Part shown: in pieces, positions 1-5,344 of the stretch
How positions within the stretch are numbered: position 1 is the first letter of the stretch
Layout: each line of letters opens with the position of its first letter
NCBI GenBank assembly: GCA_903890265.1
Contig: CAITAM010000462.1
Location: 1-5,789, forward strand
Reading direction: 5' to 3'
Origin: an uncultured Pseudomonadota bacterium
GTDB lineage: Bacteria > Pseudomonadota > Gammaproteobacteria > Steroidobacterales > Steroidobacteraceae
DNA: 5,789 bases
Program-made: the position numbers and the translations under genes
Notes under the pieces: model-generated
Told to the model about the DNA's origin: nothing
The model's database searches: none
The model's input: the letters and a program-made list of their open reading frames with translations, nothing else

Positions 1-142
1 CCATGCCACGCTCGTCGGCCCGGCGCTGGCCCGGGGCAGAACGACGCTCAGGCAGCAGCTCGAAGCGCTCAAGCTGACCCGGCCCGACGCCGCGGAGCGG
101 CTCGCGGCCCTCCTCGGTTCCCTCGCGGCGGAGCCCACGTGA
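1..142 (+). CDS. C-terminal end of an unrecognised protein (5' truncated by window)
   Basis: An open frame enters from the left edge (codons in phase with position 2) and ends at TGA 140-142. It gives about 46 residues, starting HATLVGPALARG and ending LLGSLAAEPT. The tail is rich in Leu, Ala, Arg and Glu and looks helical, with no membrane segment or recognisable catalytic motif. The stop overlaps the GTG start of the following J-domain gene by four bases (GTGA), so the two genes are probably co-transcribed and translationally coupled. Codon use (G/C at nearly all third positions) supports real coding. I do not recognise the family and assign no function; the rest of the gene lies outside the window. 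Confidence 0.7.
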   Translation, partial: HATLVGPALARGRTTLRQQLEALKLTRPDAAERLAALLGSLAAEPT

Positions 143-540
143 CGTTCGGTGACTGGCTCATCGTCGGTGGCTGTCTCGTGCTCGGCTACTGGCTGGTCCT
201 GCGCACGATGGACGGCCCGCGCGGGACCCAGGCCTCACCACCGGACCCCGAACCCCGGGCGGAGCCGCCACCGCGCGAGGAAGCCAAAGCCGATCCCGCG
301 CCGGATCCCGCGCGCGGCATTGACGCGTCACTCGACGTCACGTTGCGCAACTGGTACCGGATCCTGGGTGTCGCCGAGACGGCCGGTGCCGAGGAAATTG
401 CCGCGGCGTACCGCCGGCTGATCCGCCAGTACCATCCGGACAAGGTCGAGGGGCTGGGCGTCGAGCTCAGGCAGCTCGCCAACGAGAAATCGAAGCAGCT
501 GAACGCCGCCTACGAACTCGGCATGCGCCGCTTCCGCTGA
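139..540 (+). CDS. Small membrane-anchored J-domain (DnaJ-like) protein
   Basis: A 133-residue predicted Hsp70 (DnaK) co-chaperone. Residues 5-22 (WLIVGGCLVLGYWLVL) form one N-terminal hydrophobic segment, probably a membrane anchor. Residues 25-62 are a Pro/Ala/Glu-rich flexible linker. Residues 71-131 form a J domain: NWYRILGV opens it, YRRLIRQYHPDK carries the HPD motif (99-101) needed to stimulate DnaK ATPase, and the closing helix is LNAAYELG. There is no Gly/Phe region, zinc finger or substrate-binding C-terminal domain, so it is a type III J protein. The membrane-plus-J arrangement recalls DjlA, but the order is anchor-linker-J and the TerB-like domain is absent. The GTG start is preferred because it overlaps the upstream stop (GTGA), has GGAG at 130-133 and retains the whole membrane segment. 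The J domain is clear; the client and partner are unknown. Confidence 0.88.
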   Translation: MTFGDWLIVGGCLVLGYWLVLRTMDGPRGTQASPPDPEPRAEPPPREEAKADPAPDPARGIDASLDVTLRNWYRILGVAETAGAEEIAAAYRRLIRQYHPDKVEGLGVELRQLANEKSKQLNAAYELGMRRFR

Positions 541-560
541 CGGACCGGCCGGAGGGCAGG

Positions 561-573
561 CGGGCACCGCCCG
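561..573. repeat. Short hairpin after the J-domain gene
   Basis: CGGGC (561-565) and GCCCG (569-573) form a perfect 5-bp stem with a 3-nt loop, 20 bp after the J-domain stop. There is no T-run. It may add to transcript-end structure, but a stem this short is common in sequence of this GC content. Confidence 0.3.
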
Positions 574-612
574 GGCGCCGGAACGGGCATGGCGCCGAAC
601 GACGGTCCTGAC

Positions 613-645
613 GAGAGGGCGCCGGCCTCGCGGCGGCGCCCTCTC
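613..645. terminator. Perfect 12-bp stem-loop between convergent genes, probable transcription terminator
   Basis: GAGAGGGCGCCG (613-624) pairs perfectly with CGGCGCCCTCTC (634-645) around a 9-nt loop (625-633). It lies 72 bp after the plus-strand J-domain stop and 13 bp beyond the minus-strand HU stop, where a shared terminator is expected. The stem is very GC-rich. Neither strand has a U-tract after it, so it is not a textbook intrinsic terminator. It could act as a bidirectional pause or 3'-end stabiliser, or work together with Rho. The structure is seen directly; the role is inferred from position. Confidence 0.6.
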
Positions 646-658
646 CCCGGCAGTCGTC

Positions 659-970
659 CTAGTTGACGAAGCCCTTGAGGCCGCTCAGCGCGAGAACACG
701 GACCTTCTTCGAGGCCGGCTTCGCCTTGAACATCATCTCTTCACCCGTGAACGGGTTGGTGCCCTTGCGGGCCTTGGTCGCCGGCTTCTTGACGACCTTC
801 ATCTTGACGAGGCCCGGCAGGGTGAACCCGCCGTGGCTCTTGAGCGACTTCTTGATTGCGCCGCTCAGTGAATCGAGAACCGCCGCGACCTGCTTGCGCG
901 ACAGCTCGGTCTCGCCCGCGATCGTCGTCAGAAGCTCCGACTTGGTCGGTGCTTTCGTTGTCTTCGCCAT
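659..970 (-). CDS. HU-family DNA-binding (histone-like) protein, FTLPGLVK variant
   Basis: A 103-residue small basic nucleoid protein, expected to act as a dimer that bends or compacts DNA. After a short Lys/Thr-rich N-terminus (MAKTTKAPTK), residues 10-45 give the two dimerisation helices (SELLTTIAGETELS..., VAAVLDSLSGAIKKSL). The beta-saddle follows with GGFTLPGLVKMKVV (47-60). The DNA-binding arm is KKPATKARKGTNPFTGEE (61-78); its NPFTGEE matches the HU/IHF signature, including the Pro used for intercalation. The C-terminus (FKAKPASKKVRVLALSGLKGFVN) fits the family. FTLPGL and GTNP replace canonical GFGxF and GRNP, placing it in a divergent HU branch rather than classical HupA/HupB or IHF. 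The frame stays open upstream to 1069 with another ATG at 1006. I chose 970 because MAKTTK is the expected N-terminus and a purine-rich GGAAA precedes it. It has no partner gene. Confidence 0.9.
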   Translation of the reverse strand: MAKTTKAPTKSELLTTIAGETELSRKQVAAVLDSLSGAIKKSLKSHGGFTLPGLVKMKVVKKPATKARKGTNPFTGEEMMFKAKPASKKVRVLALSGLKGFVN

Positions 971-1004
971 AGTTTCCGCTTTCCCATTTTTTAGATTAAG
1001 TGCC

Positions 1005-1020
1005 ATGCCGACACTGGCAT
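1005..1020. repeat. Inverted repeat ATGCC-N6-GGCAT upstream of HU gene
   Basis: ATGCC (1005-1009) and GGCAT (1016-1020) form a perfect 5-bp dyad with a 6-bp spacer. A second overlapping register, TGCCA-N9-TGGCA (1001-1019), is also perfect. It lies 35 bp upstream of the HU start, next to the AT-rich leader, where an operator would be expected. No regulator is identified. Confidence 0.35.
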
Positions 1021-1118
1021 CGCGACCCCGACTGTACTCGATCGGTGCGCGAAGGGCACGCAGCGGCACGCGCCGGCAGCCGACCGTGCGCGTCTGCGGC
1101 TATGCACAAAATGAATCG

Positions 1119-1148
1119 CTGTCACTCGTGCGCCACCGTGGTTAGGAT
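1119..1148 (+). promoter_or_regulatory. Possible sigma70-like promoter for fhs
   Basis: CTGTCA (1119-1124) and TAGGAT (1143-1148) are separated by 18 bp, each matching 4 of 6 consensus positions. The surrounding stretch 1101-1124 is locally AT-richer than the rest of the region. If real, transcription would begin near 1155 and leave a leader of about 195 nt before fhs, containing the hairpins at 1158-1251. Hexamer matches this weak occur by chance, so this is only a candidate. Confidence 0.3.
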
Positions 1149-1157
1149 CGGGATCAT

Positions 1158-1251
1158 GGCCACGTCGTGGCCGCACACCGCCGGTGCGCCCTCCCCGCAC
1201 ACCGAGCACGCTCCGACCGGGTGCCACGCCGGTCAGGGGCAGGCGCTGCCC
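1158..1251 (+). promoter_or_regulatory. Tandem hairpins in the probable fhs 5' leader
   Basis: Four perfect short stems lie in 94 nt: GGCCAC/GTGGCC (1158-1172, 3-nt loop); GCAC/GTGC (1173-1187, 7-nt loop); GACCGG/CCGGTC (1215-1234, 8-nt loop); GGGCAG/CTGCCC (1237-1251, 3-nt loop). They lie between the candidate promoter and the fhs start, so the leader RNA could be strongly folded. I do not recognise a known riboswitch consensus (no clear glycine or THF riboswitch core). High GC makes chance stems likely, so a regulatory role is inference. Confidence 0.3.
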
Positions 1252-1255
1252 GGTG

Positions 1256-1267
1256 GTCGTCGACGAC
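1256..1267. repeat. Perfect 12-bp palindrome GTCGTCGACGAC
   Basis: A gapless, self-complementary 12-mer 83 bp upstream of the fhs start, directly after the fourth hairpin. It could be an operator for a dimeric regulator or simply a chance product of GTC/GAC-rich sequence. Confidence 0.35.
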
Positions 1268-1339
1268 ACGGCCATCGCCATCCGGCTCGGCGCGAACGGC
1301 CATCAAGCTCAATCCGAGTCAGTCTGCTTCTCAAGGACC

Positions 1340-1344
1340 GAGGG
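1340..1344 (+). promoter_or_regulatory. Ribosome binding site of fhs
   Basis: GAGGG lies 6 nt before ATG 1351, with AAGGA slightly further upstream (1333-1337). This fixes the fhs start at 1351 and matches the expected FtfL N-terminus. Confidence 0.7.
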
Positions 1345-1350
1345 TAGAAC

Positions 1351-3021
1351 ATGAACAATCTCGAGATCGCCCAACGGGCCACGATGCGCCCCATCGTCGA
1401 CATCGCGCGCGAGCGCCTCGGGATCCCCGAGGTCGCGCTCGAGACCTACGGCCGCTTCAAGGCGAAGGTCAACCTCGACTACCTCGCGGGACTGAAGGAC
1501 CGCCCGGACGGCAAGCTGATCCTCGTCACCGCGGTCTCTCCGACCCCGGCGGGCGAGGGCAAGACCACGACCACCATCGGCCTCGGCGACGCGCTGAACG
1601 CGATCGGCAGGAAGGCCATCATCTGCCTGCGCGAGCCCGCGCTCGGCCCGGTGTTCGGCATCAAGGGTGCCGCCACCGGCGGCGGTTACGCGCAGGTCGT
1701 GCCGATGGAGGACATCAACCTGCATTTCACGGGTGACTTCCACGCGATCTCGATCGCGAACAATCTCCTCGCGGCGCTGATCGACAACCACCTGCACTTC
1801 GGCAACGAGTTGCGGTTCGACAGCCGGCGCATCACCTGGCGGCGGGTGGTCGATCTCAACGATCGCGCCCTGCGGGAGGTCGTCGTCGGACTCGGCGGTC
1901 CGGCGAACGGCGTGCCCCGCCAGGACGGTTTCGACATCGTGGTGGCCTCCGAGGTGATGGCGATCTTCTGCCTCGCGACCAGCCTTGCGGACCTCACCCA
2001 TCGCCTCGGCAATATCGTCGTCGGCTACGACCTCGACCGCCAGCCGATCCTCGCCCGGCAGCTCGCGGCCGACGGGGCGATGACCGTGCTCCTGAAGCAG
2101 GCGCTCGCGCCCAACCTCGTCCAGTCGCTCGAGAACAACCCGGTGTTCGTGCACGGCGGCCCGTTCGCCAACATCGCGCACGGCTGCAACTCGGTGATTG
2201 CAACCAAGGCGGCGCTGAAGCTCGGCGACTACGTCGTGACCGAGGCGGGCTTCGGCGCCGATCTCGGTGCCGAGAAGTTCGTCGACATCAAGTGCCGCAA
2301 GGCGGGCCTGCGCCCGTCGGCGGCCGTCATCGTCTCGACCGTGCGCGCCATGAAGTACCACGGCGGCGTCGAGGTGCGCGACGTCGGCGTCGAGAACCTC
2401 GCCGCGCTCAAGGCCGGCGTCGTCAATCTCGAGCGGCACATCCACAACATCCGGCAGGAGTTCGGCATCCCCTGCGTGGTCGCGATCAACCACCGGCGCG
2501 AGGACACGGACGCCGAGGTGGCGCTCCTGATCGAGGCGGTGTCGCGCCAGGGCGCGAAGGTGGTGCTTGCGCGGCACTTCGCGGAGGGCGGCCAGGGGGC
2601 CGTCGAGCTGGCCCGCGAGGTGGTGCGCCTCTGCGACGAGCCCGGTCATTTCAGGTTCGCCTACGCGGACGACACGCCGCTCTGGGACAAGATGCGGGCG
2701 GTGGCGCAGAAGATCTACGGCGCGGACGACATCCGCGCGTCCCGCACCGTGCGGGCGCGGATCGACCGCCTGCAGGAGCTCGGCTACGGCCGCTTCCCGG
2801 TCTGCGTGGCGAAGACCCAGTATTCGTTCTCGACCGACCCTGGACTTCGCGGCGCGCCGGCCGGGCACGTCGTCGACGTGCGCGAGGTGCGCCTCGCCGC
2901 GGGCGCGGAGTTCGTGGTCATGATCTGCGGTGACGTCATGACGATGCCGGGATTGCCACGACAGCCGGCGTCCGCCGCCATTGGCGTGGACGCGACCGGC
3001 AAGACCGTGGGGCTCACCTGA
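1351..3021 (+). CDS. fhs: Formate-tetrahydrofolate ligase (10-formyl-THF synthetase)
   Basis: A 556-residue cytosolic enzyme (EC 6.3.4.3) that joins formate to tetrahydrofolate using ATP, giving 10-formyl-THF. The length equals the family norm, so the gene is complete. Seen: N-terminus MNNLEIAQRATMRPI as in FtfL proteins; the nucleotide loop TPAGEGKTTTT (65-75); CLREPALGPVFGIKGAATGGG; INLHFTGDFHAI; GPFANIAHGCNSVIAT; VTEAGFGADLGAEKF (about 296-310); KTQYSFSTDP; and the closing MTMPGLPRQPA. Known of the family: in methylotrophs it is called FtfL and feeds formate-derived C1 units into the serine cycle; in acetogens it belongs to the methyl branch of the Wood-Ljungdahl pathway. Here it faces a glycerate kinase and lies near sga-hprA, favouring a serine-cycle or glycine/serine C1 role. 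It appears to be its own transcription unit with a long leader. Confidence 0.97.
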   Translation: MNNLEIAQRATMRPIVDIARERLGIPEVALETYGRFKAKVNLDYLAGLKDRPDGKLILVTAVSPTPAGEGKTTTTIGLGDALNAIGRKAIICLREPALGPVFGIKGAATGGGYAQVVPMEDINLHFTGDFHAISIANNLLAALIDNHLHFGNELRFDSRRITWRRVVDLNDRALREVVVGLGGPANGVPRQDGFDIVVASEVMAIFCLATSLADLTHRLGNIVVGYDLDRQPILARQLAADGAMTVLLKQALAPNLVQSLENNPVFVHGGPFANIAHGCNSVIATKAALKLGDYVVTEAGFGADLGAEKFVDIKCRKAGLRPSAAVIVSTVRAMKYHGGVEVRDVGVENLAALKAGVVNLERHIHNIRQEFGIPCVVAINHRREDTDAEVALLIEAVSRQGAKVVLARHFAEGGQGAVELAREVVRLCDEPGHFRFAYADDTPLWDKMRAVAQKIYGADDIRASRTVRARIDRLQELGYGRFPVCVAKTQYSFSTDPGLRGAPAGHVVDVREVRLAAGAEFVVMICGDVMTMPGLPRQPASAAIGVDATGKTVGLT

Positions 3022-3047
3022 TCACCGCGGTCGGGGGCAGGCAGACC
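3022..3047. other. 26-bp convergent gap between fhs and the glycerate kinase gene
   Basis: The two genes end tail-to-tail only 26 bp apart. The only symmetry seen is the 8-bp palindrome ACCGCGGT (3024-3031); there is no stem-loop followed by a T-run on either strand. Unless Rho ends them, the two transcripts probably overlap at their 3' ends. Confidence 0.5.
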
Positions 3048-3983
3048 TCACGCGCGACGGCGGACGGCGGTGACCTCGCGGGCCTCGCTGAGCTCGACGA
3101 CGACGTCGGCGTAGCCCGGCATCTCGTTCAGTACGTGGCGGCTGACGCGCTCGTAGTGCATCACGAAGCGGGCCACCTCGGCGTCGTTCATGACGCGTGA
3201 CGCACCGGCACCGGGTCCGGCGTCGCGGACGCGGGCGGCGAGCTTGTGCTCCTGCTCCTGGCGCCACCGGACGACGCACTCGAAGTGCGGCGCGCGCAGC
3301 ATGACGAGCGCATCGAGGCGGCCGAAGAGGCTCTGGTACTCCGCCGCCAGCCGCTCATTGACGTAGCGCCGCCAGCGGCCCTCCGGGTCCTCGACGCGCT
3401 CGAGCTCGTTCACGGGGTCGGCGAGCGCGCTCACGGGCTCGGCGCGTGCGCCGACGCACCAGCCTTCAAAGAGCAGCACGTCCGGCCGCCCGGCCACGCG
3501 TGGCTCGTCGGCCGCCGCGACCGGCTCGTCGGTCGCCTTGTCGAAACGCGGCAGGCAGGTGACGTCCGCCGGGCCGGCGCTCGCCAGTGCCTCGATGACG
3601 GCAAGCCCGCGGGCGACGTTGTGCGTGCCGGGCACGCCGCGGGTGGCGAGCAGCGGATGCACGTCGTGCGCGAGCTGACGGCGCGCGGCGCGCGACAGGT
3701 AGAGATCGTCAATGCCGAGGGTGGCGACCGACAGTCCCGCGAGCTTGACGAGGACGTCCTGGACAACGCGCGCGGTCGTGGACTTGCCGGAGCCCTGCGC
3801 GCCGCACACACCAAGCACCGCAAGCCGGCCCGGTGCGTTCTGGCAGCGCACCATCGCGGTCTCGGCGATCACGGCGTAGCTGTCGAGCAGCGCCTCGCCC
3901 GCCGCACCCTCGAGGCGGGTCGTGCGAATGCCCTCGGCGACGAACGCGTCGCGCGCGACCTCGGTTATGTCCGCGCGGTTCAC
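3048..3983 (-). CDS. P-loop glycerate kinase, D-glycerate 3-kinase (GLYK) type
   Basis: A predicted 311-residue kinase phosphorylating D-glycerate to 3-phosphoglycerate (EC 2.7.1.31). Seen: a helical N-terminus (1-50); Walker A GAQGSGKST (61-69); IDDLYLSRAAR (91-101); TRGVPGTHNV (114-123); LPRFDKATDEP (144-154); Walker B-like LLFEGWCVG (170-178); and RWRQEQEHKL (239-248). The order P-loop, DD-YL, RG-PGTHD/N, P-R-DK and FEGW is that of the plant/cyanobacterial GLYK family, also seen in yeast Tda10 and the uridine kinase/PRK-like superfamily. It is not the MOFRL/GckA family that makes 2-phosphoglycerate. The frame is open up to 4277 but would run into sga. I chose GTG 3983 for a GGGG ribosome site and a normal-length N-terminus; GTG codons further upstream are alternatives. 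Transcribed divergently from sga-hprA, whose product it would consume. Substrate is inferred from family and context. Confidence 0.85.
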   Translation of the reverse strand: MNRADITEVARDAFVAEGIRTTRLEGAAGEALLDSYAVIAETAMVRCQNAPGRLAVLGVCGAQGSGKSTTARVVQDVLVKLAGLSVATLGIDDLYLSRAARRQLAHDVHPLLATRGVPGTHNVARGLAVIEALASAGPADVTCLPRFDKATDEPVAAADEPRVAGRPDVLLFEGWCVGARAEPVSALADPVNELERVEDPEGRWRRYVNERLAAEYQSLFGRLDALVMLRAPHFECVVRWRQEQEHKLAARVRDAGPGAGASRVMNDAEVARFVMHYERVSRHVLNEMPGYADVVVELSEAREVTAVRRRA

Positions 3984-4159
3984 GGCCGACCCCGCGCGGC
4001 TTTCGGTGTGCACTGCCGCATCGCGAGCTGCCACGAAATTGTCGGTTGTCCCGCACAAAGTTCGCTGGTTACACTCGGCGGGGTTTGGGGAAGGTAAGCC
4101 ATCGCGACATCCAACCTCAACAGCTCGCAGAAAAGCTGAACACAACAGGGAGTGTATCG
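3984..4159. promoter_or_regulatory. Divergent promoter region between glycerate kinase and sga
   Basis: This 176-bp gap should carry promoters for both directions. For sga, TTGTCC (4046-4051) and TACACT (4070-4075) are 18 bp apart and match the sigma70 hexamers at 4 of 6 positions each, implying a leader of about 80 nt. Overlapping the -35 is the short dyad TTGT-N5-ACAA (4046-4058), which fits the loose T-N11-A shape of LysR-type sites. Serine-cycle genes in some methylotrophs are under a LysR regulator (QscR), but no regulator gene is present here. No convincing minus-strand promoter was found. Confidence 0.4.
4147..4152 (+). promoter_or_regulatory. Ribosome binding site of sga
   Basis: AGGGAG lies 7 nt before ATG 4160. 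It decides the start against the much longer open frame that reaches back to 3833 through the kinase gene. Confidence 0.7.
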
Positions 4160-5344
4160 ATGGCCGGCCGTCCGTTTCTATTTGTTCCAGGTCCGACGAA
4201 TCTTCCCGACCGCATCGTACGCGCGATGGCGGTCGCGAGCGACGACCATCGCTCGGCAACCTTCCCCGCGCTGTCACTGGCCTGCATCAACGGCCTGAAG
4301 CCGATCTTCAAGACGACGCGCGCGACCCCGATCATCTTCCCGGCATCCGGTACCGGTTGCTGGGAAGCGGCGCTGACCAACTGCTTGAGCCCCGGCGACC
4401 GCGTGCTCGCCTCGCGCTTCGGCCAGTTCGGGCACCTGTGGGTCGACATGGCGCAGCGCCTCGGCTTCGACGTCGAGATCATCGAGGCCGAATGGGGTGA
4501 CCCGGCGCCGATCGATCGCTACGCGCAGGCGCTCGAGGCCGACCGCGGCCACAAGATCAAGGCGGTGCTCGTGACCCACAACGAGACCGCGACCGGCGTC
4601 ACGAGCGACGTGCCGGCGCTGCGCGCGGCGATGGATGCCGCGAAGCACCCGGCGCTGCTCATGGTCGACTCGGTCAGCGCGCTCGCCAGCATCGATTTCA
4701 GGATGGACGAGTGGGCGGTCGACGTCTGCGTCAGCGGCTCGCAGAAGGGCCTCATGATGCCGGCCGGACTCGGCGTCACCTGCGTCAGCGAGAAGGCGCT
4801 CGAGGCCGGCAAGACCGCGACCGCGCGGCGCGCCTACTTCAGCTACGACGACATGGTGAAGACGACCGCCAGCGGCTACTTCCCCTACACCCCGTCGGTG
4901 CCGCTGCTGTACGGCCTGCGCGAAGCCATCGCCATGCTGATGGAAGAAGGCCTCGAGGCCGTCTTCGCGCGCCACCACCGCCTCGCCGAGGGCACGCGTG
5001 CCGCCGTGCTCGAGGGCTGGAAGCTCAAGCTCTGCGCGCGCGATCCGAAGGCCTACTCCGACACGGTGTCGGCCGTCATGGTGCCGGAGGGCATCGACGG
5101 CGCGAAGGTCATCGCCCATGCGTTCAGCCGCTACCAGCTCGCCCTCGGCGCGGGCCTTGCGCGCGTTGCCGGCAAGCTGTTCCGCATCGGTCATCTCGGG
5201 GATCTGAACGAAGTCATGCTGCTCGGCGCCATTGCCGGTGCCGAGATGGCCATGATCGACCTCGGTGCGAAGCTCGAGCCCGGCAGCGGCGTGGCGGCGG
5301 CCACGAACCGCTGGCGCGCGCTCGACGCGGCGGCGCACCGATGA
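4160..5344 (+). CDS. sga: Serine-glyoxylate aminotransferase
   Basis: A 394-residue PLP enzyme (EC 2.6.1.45) converting L-serine plus glyoxylate to hydroxypyruvate plus glycine, the usual length for the class V family. Seen: N-terminus GRPFLFVPGPTNLPDRI, typical of SgaA; DDHRSATFPAL (28-38); the PLP phosphate-binding ASGTGCWEAAL (62-72); VTHNETATGV (138-147); Asp170 in LMVDSVSALAS, expected to contact the PLP pyridine nitrogen; Lys196 in VSGSQKGLMMP, the Schiff-base lysine; YTPSVPLLYGL (243-253); and FRIGHLGDLN (341-350), whose Arg342 should bind the substrate carboxylate. All key residues are intact. The stop overlaps the hprA start (ATGA), so the next pathway step is translationally coupled. 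Related aminotransferases use alanine or other donors, but the hprA partner supports serine-glyoxylate. The start is fixed by its ribosome site. Confidence 0.96.
   Translation: MAGRPFLFVPGPTNLPDRIVRAMAVASDDHRSATFPALSLACINGLKPIFKTTRATPIIFPASGTGCWEAALTNCLSPGDRVLASRFGQFGHLWVDMAQRLGFDVEIIEAEWGDPAPIDRYAQALEADRGHKIKAVLVTHNETATGVTSDVPALRAAMDAAKHPALLMVDSVSALASIDFRMDEWAVDVCVSGSQKGLMMPAGLGVTCVSEKALEAGKTATARRAYFSYDDMVKTTASGYFPYTPSVPLLYGLREAIAMLMEEGLEAVFARHHRLAEGTRAAVLEGWKLKLCARDPKAYSDTVSAVMVPEGIDGAKVIAHAFSRYQLALGAGLARVAGKLFRIGHLGDLNEVMLLGAIAGAEMAMIDLGAKLEPGSGVAAATNRWRALDAAAHR

Larger units (their letters stand above)
971..1350. other. 380-bp non-coding region between HU (minus) and fhs (plus)
   Basis: This gap separates two divergent genes and should hold both promoters. 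The open frames across it give Arg/Ser/His-rich low-complexity proteins with no ribosome site or family resemblance, so I treat it as non-coding. Contents seen: an AT-rich stretch just upstream of HU (980-1000); an inverted repeat at 1005-1020; a possible sigma70-like promoter toward fhs (1119-1148); four perfect hairpins between 1158 and 1251; a 12-bp palindrome at 1256-1267; and a good ribosome site for fhs. I could not pick a convincing promoter for HU by eye. Confidence 0.6.

Noticed and set aside
1001..1020. Sigma54 (-24/-12) promoter reading TGGCAC on the minus strand upstream of HU
   Set aside because: The GG element is present, but no GC-containing -12 element follows at the required spacing.
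971..1069. Longer N-terminus for the HU protein
   Set aside because: The family begins at MAKTTK-like sequence; the extension is not HU-like and covers the AT-rich leader.
991..1347. Small open frames on both strands in the HU-fhs intergenic region
   Set aside because: Compositions are Arg/His/Ser-rich with no ribosome sites or motifs, and they overlap each other.
1309..2868. 519-codon open frame on the minus strand antisense to fhs
   Set aside because: The product is an Arg/Asp/Val/His-rich shadow of the high-GC fhs codons, with no domain; fhs on the plus strand is unmistakable.
3246..4097. 283-codon plus-strand open frame across the kinase gene
   Set aside because: It is antisense to a kinase with clear Walker motifs, and its own product has no recognisable motif or ribosome site.
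3833..4159. Extension of the sga reading frame upstream to 3833
   Set aside because: The added residues are Arg/Ser/Pro-rich and antisense to the kinase; ATG 4160 has a good ribosome site and the expected SgaA N-terminus.
3984..4277. Extension of the kinase reading frame 98 codons upstream
   Set aside because: It would overlap the sga start and promoter region, and the added sequence has no family resemblance; GTG 3983 gives a normal-length protein.
4274..5338. 354-codon open frame on the minus strand antisense to sga
   Set aside because: Low-complexity shadow translation; sga has intact catalytic residues on the plus strand.
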